In this document: in pieces, positions 6,077-7,389 of the stretch | Numbering within the stretch: the stretch's first letter is position 1 | Layout of the letters: the number at the start of each line of letters is the position of its first letter | Source: Tardiphaga sp. | GTDB taxonomy: Bacteria; Pseudomonadota; Alphaproteobacteria; Rhizobiales; Xanthobacteraceae | DNA length: 7,389 nucleotides | Reading direction: 5' to 3' | NCBI GenBank assembly: GCA_028290765.1 | Contig: JAQGJF010001028.1 | Location: 1 to 7,389, forward strand | Notes under the pieces: model-generated | Database searches by the model: none | What the model saw: only the letters and a program-made list of their open reading frames with translations | Told to the model about the DNA's origin: nothing | Position numbers and translations under genes: made by a program

Positions 6077-6618
6077 TATTGATCCCAATCGGCGCCGGTC
6101 AGGTCCTGCGAGAGTCGATCCAGCAGAGCGTTCAGGCGTGCCTTGTCGGCGCCGGTGAAATTCTTGAACAGCCGGGCCTGGCGCTCCAGCGACACCTGCA
6201 TCAGCCGCGCTGACAATTTCTTGCCTTCCGGCGTCAGCTTGGCAATCGCGGCGCGGCCGCGTGTCCGGGTCTGCGCCACGGTGACCAACTGGCGTTCCTC
6301 GAGCAGGGCCAGGCTGCGGCTGACCGCGGCCTTGTCGACGTCGGCGGCCTCGGACAATTCGCCGACATTGAGGGATTCGGTGCTGCCCAGCACCAGCAGC
6401 AGCCGCCATTCCGCCATGCCGATGTCGAAGGCGGCGCGGTAATAGGCGCTGGCGCCGCGGTTGAGCCGCAGGCCGATGCTGACCAGTAGTACCGTGATGT
6501 GCTGCTGCGTGAGCAGCACGTCAGTCGCTGATCCGCCGCCGGCCTGCGCCTTCGTTCTCGGCGTTTTCACCGCCGTCTTCCGGGGCGTCTTCAGCGCTGT
6601 CTTGGTGGGGGTCCGCAT
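6076..6618 (-). CDS. MarR-family transcriptional regulator with a basic repeat tail
   Basis: The 180-residue product is a winged-helix regulator of the MarR family, which act as dimers and usually repress nearby and divergent genes until a small, often aromatic or acidic, ligand binds. The core starts near residue 30 (TQQHITVLLVSIGLRLNRGA), continues with GMAEWRLLLVLGS and NVGELSEAADVDKAAVSRSLALLEE (recognition region about 84-108), then a wing with TRTRGRAAIAKLTPEGKKL (about 118-135) and a C-terminal dimerisation helix. Unusually, the N-terminus has a Lys/Thr/Pro-rich tail with two tandem octapeptides (residues 6-21). I prefer ATG 6618 because ATG 6648 would sit only about 10 nt from the inferred transcription start; neither has a strong Shine-Dalgarno, and the longer form has 190 residues. 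As first gene of the operon, divergent from an amidohydrolase gene and next to a palindromic site, it probably controls both units. Confidence 0.92.
   Translation of the reverse strand: MRTPTKTALKTPRKTAVKTPRTKAQAGGGSATDVLLTQQHITVLLVSIGLRLNRGASAYYRAAFDIGMAEWRLLLVLGSTESLNVGELSEAADVDKAAVSRSLALLEERQLVTVAQTRTRGRAAIAKLTPEGKKLSARLMQVSLERQARLFKNFTGADKARLNALLDRLSQDLTGADWDQ
6556..6603 (-). repeat. 24-bp tandem repeat, two copies, inside marR
   Basis: Two adjacent 24-bp units encode KTALKTPR and KTAVKTPR (residues 6-21 of the 180-residue form). The units differ at a handful of positions, and a degenerate remnant (TK) follows. The result is a strongly basic, proline-spaced tail resembling histone H1-like or DNA-compacting tails. 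It probably arose by slippage or local duplication. Confidence 0.75.
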
Positions 6619-6647
6619 GTCGGCCAATCCGTCAGGTTCCCGGCGCA

Positions 6648-6661
6648 TTGATCCGGATCAA
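6648..6661. promoter_or_regulatory. Perfect 14-bp palindrome near the marR start
   Basis: TTGATCCGGATCAA is a perfect inverted repeat lying over the upstream alternative marR ATG (6646-6648) and 30 bp upstream of the preferred start. Its core recurs at 398-407 before the binding-protein gene. Likely an operator downstream of the marR transcription start, for MarR itself or another regulator; this is inferred from symmetry and position. Confidence 0.45.
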
Positions 6662-6664
6662 ATC

Positions 6665-6693
6665 AATTGACACGTCATTTATTGATGCGTCAA
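6665..6693 (-). promoter_or_regulatory. Candidate promoter for the marR operon
   Basis: On the minus strand TTGACG (6693-6688) makes a good -35 box. A 17-bp spacer leads to TCAATT (6670-6665), a poor -10 box with three of six consensus bases. Transcription would begin near 6658, giving a short leader to the ATG at 6618. The elements lie within the 27-bp palindrome, so its occupation would block the promoter. Confidence 0.4.
6667..6693. promoter_or_regulatory. 27-bp near-palindrome, candidate MarR operator
   Basis: The site is symmetric about base 6680: 9 of 13 base pairs match between halves, with TTGAC at the left end and GTCAA at the right. It can also be read as two direct copies of TTGA-YR-CGTCA (6667-6677 and 6682-6692) spaced 15 bp. 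Its length and symmetry suit one or two MarR dimers, and it overlaps promoter elements for both directions. Mutual control of marR and the amidohydrolase gene is the expected outcome. Confidence 0.55.
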
Positions 6694-6699
6694 TATAAG
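6667..6699 (+). promoter_or_regulatory. Candidate promoter for the divergent amidohydrolase gene
   Basis: TTGACA (6667-6672) is a perfect -35 consensus on the plus strand. The AT-rich run TCAATATAAG (6690-6699) supplies the -10 region: CAATAT with an 18-bp spacer matches three of six, while TATAAG matches five of six but at 21 bp, too long for a usual sigma-70 promoter. A start site near 6703 would leave a leader of about 50 nt before the ATG at 6754. Confidence 0.5.
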
Positions 6700-6700
6700 C

Positions 6701-6771
6701 ATGGTCGCAGGTCGACCGAAACCTTCAGCCTTACAGCGAGCAGAGACGCGTTCATGGTGGCAGGCCGCCCG
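6701..6771 (+). repeat. Imperfect 18-bp duplication around the amidohydrolase start
   Basis: The block ATGGTSGCAGGYCGMCCG occurs at 6701-6718 and again at 6754-6771, with 15 of 18 bases identical and an offset of 53 bp. The second copy is the predicted start of the amidohydrolase (MVAGRP); the first would encode the same peptide in another frame and stops after 27 codons (TAG at 6782-6784). The first copy probably lies at or before the transcription start. It may be a relic of a small duplication. Confidence 0.5.
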
Positions 6772-7389
6772 TCAGCCGAAATAGATCATCCGGCGACATA
6801 TGCCGGCGCGATCGATTGCGACCTGCATCCGGCCTTGCCGGGCATGCATGTGCTGCTGCCCTATCTCGACGATTACTGGCGCGAAATGGTTTCGGTTCGC
6901 GCGCTCGATCGTCTCAATCTCAGCCTCACCTCCTATCCGCAGAATGCGCCGCTGTCGTGCCGCCCCGACTGGAAGCTCGAGGGAACCGCCAAGCCAGGGT
7001 CTTTGCTGCAGGCGATGCAGAGCGATGTGCTCGATCGTTACCAGCCGCAATTCGGCATCCTGAACTGCCTCTACGGCGCCCAGGTGATGCACAGCGAGGA
7101 CATGGCGGCGGTGTTCTGCCGCGCCACCAACGACTGGATCCGCGACGAATGGCTCAATCGCGACCCGCGGTTGCGGGCGTCGATCATGATCCCGGCCCAC
7201 AACACCGAACTTGCGGTGGCGGAAATCGAACGCCGGGCCGACGACCCGCGCTTCGTGCAAATCATGATGCTGGTGTCCGGCGAGGTCACGCTCGGTCGCC
7301 GCCAGCTCTGGCCGATCTACCAGGCCGCCGAGCGGCTCGGCCTGCCGATCGGAGTCCACGCCGGCAGCGCCTATCGCTATGCGCCGACC
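6754..7389 (+). CDS. Amidohydrolase 2 family protein (COG2159 type), N-terminal part
   Basis: The frame is open for 212 codons and runs off the right edge. The protein is a metal-dependent hydrolase or decarboxylase of the ACMSD-like amidohydrolase family (TIM barrel). At the N-terminus IDCDLHP (20-26) occupies the place of the metal-binding HxH motif, here as DxDxH, a form common in COG2159 proteins. Further signs are LPYLDDYWRE, SCRPDW, NDWIRDEWL with RLRASIMIPAHNTE (typical of the family), and IGVHAG with His202, the expected later metal ligand. ATG 6754 has no strong Shine-Dalgarno (GAG in CAGAGACG is the best). No in-frame start lies upstream back to the promoter. Divergent orientation from the MarR gene suggests joint control and a role in the same pathway, possibly hydrolysis of a lactone or amide or decarboxylation. 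Which reaction is catalysed cannot be decided from the fragment. Confidence 0.9.
   Translation, partial: MVAGRPSAEIDHPATYAGAIDCDLHPALPGMHVLLPYLDDYWREMVSVRALDRLNLSLTSYPQNAPLSCRPDWKLEGTAKPGSLLQAMQSDVLDRYQPQFGILNCLYGAQVMHSEDMAAVFCRATNDWIRDEWLNRDPRLRASIMIPAHNTELAVAEIERRADDPRFVQIMMLVSGEVTLGRRQLWPIYQAAERLGLPIGVHAGSAYRYAPT

Noticed and set aside
6701..6784. 27-codon upstream open frame as a leader peptide gene
   Set aside because: Its ATG abuts the -10 region and would lie at or before the inferred transcript start, and no ribosome binding site precedes it.
6772..7359. Minus-strand open frame of 195 codons opposite the amidohydrolase
   Set aside because: Composition is His/Arg/Gly-rich and unrecognisable, whereas the plus strand gives a clear amidohydrolase with metal-site residues.

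Overview
The window is GC-rich and densely coded. The proteins look alphaproteobacterial, most like Bradyrhizobium or a relative; this rests on codon and GC character, protein style and gene content, not on a database match. It holds most of one long minus-strand catabolic and uptake operon and the start of one divergent plus-strand gene. No RNA gene, insertion sequence, CRISPR array or gene-free stretch above 300 bases was seen.

The minus-strand genes, in transcription order from right to left, are: a MarR-family regulator (6076-6618), a short-chain dehydrogenase (5203-6021), an enolase-superfamily enzyme of the mandelate racemase subgroup resembling D-galactarolactone cycloisomerase (3901-5034), two Dpp/Opp-type ABC ATPases (2868-3929 and 1885-2871), an NAD-dependent epimerase/dehydratase-family protein (918-1904), a RidA-family protein (467-925), and the N-terminal third or so of a family 5 solute-binding lipoprotein or periplasmic protein (1-370, running off the left edge). 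From the enolase-family gene to ridA every junction overlaps, by 29 (or 14), 4, 20 and 8 nt, and two of these genes start with GTG. This points to tight translational coupling. The permease genes are not in the window and probably lie beyond the left edge after the binding protein.

On the plus strand, divergent from marR, a gene for a COG2159-type amidohydrolase starts at 6754 and runs off the right edge. The 135 bp between the preferred marR start and this gene form the apparent control region. They contain a 27-bp near-palindrome whose two ends are TTGAC boxes facing each other, one usable as a -35 element for each direction, and a separate 14-bp perfect palindrome. The core of the latter, GATCCGGATC, occurs again just upstream of the binding-protein gene.

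Read together, the cluster looks like a MarR-controlled module that imports a small solute through a Dpp/Opp-type transporter and processes it with an enolase-superfamily lyase or isomerase, two nucleotide-dependent oxidoreductase-type enzymes, a RidA imine/enamine hydrolase and an amidohydrolase. The catalytic residues of the enolase-family enzyme argue against a dipeptide epimerase and for an acid sugar, lactone or similar carboxylate. The RidA gene hints that nitrogen or an imine intermediate may be involved. The actual substrate is not identifiable from the sequence, and this unassigned pathway is the most interesting thing in the window.
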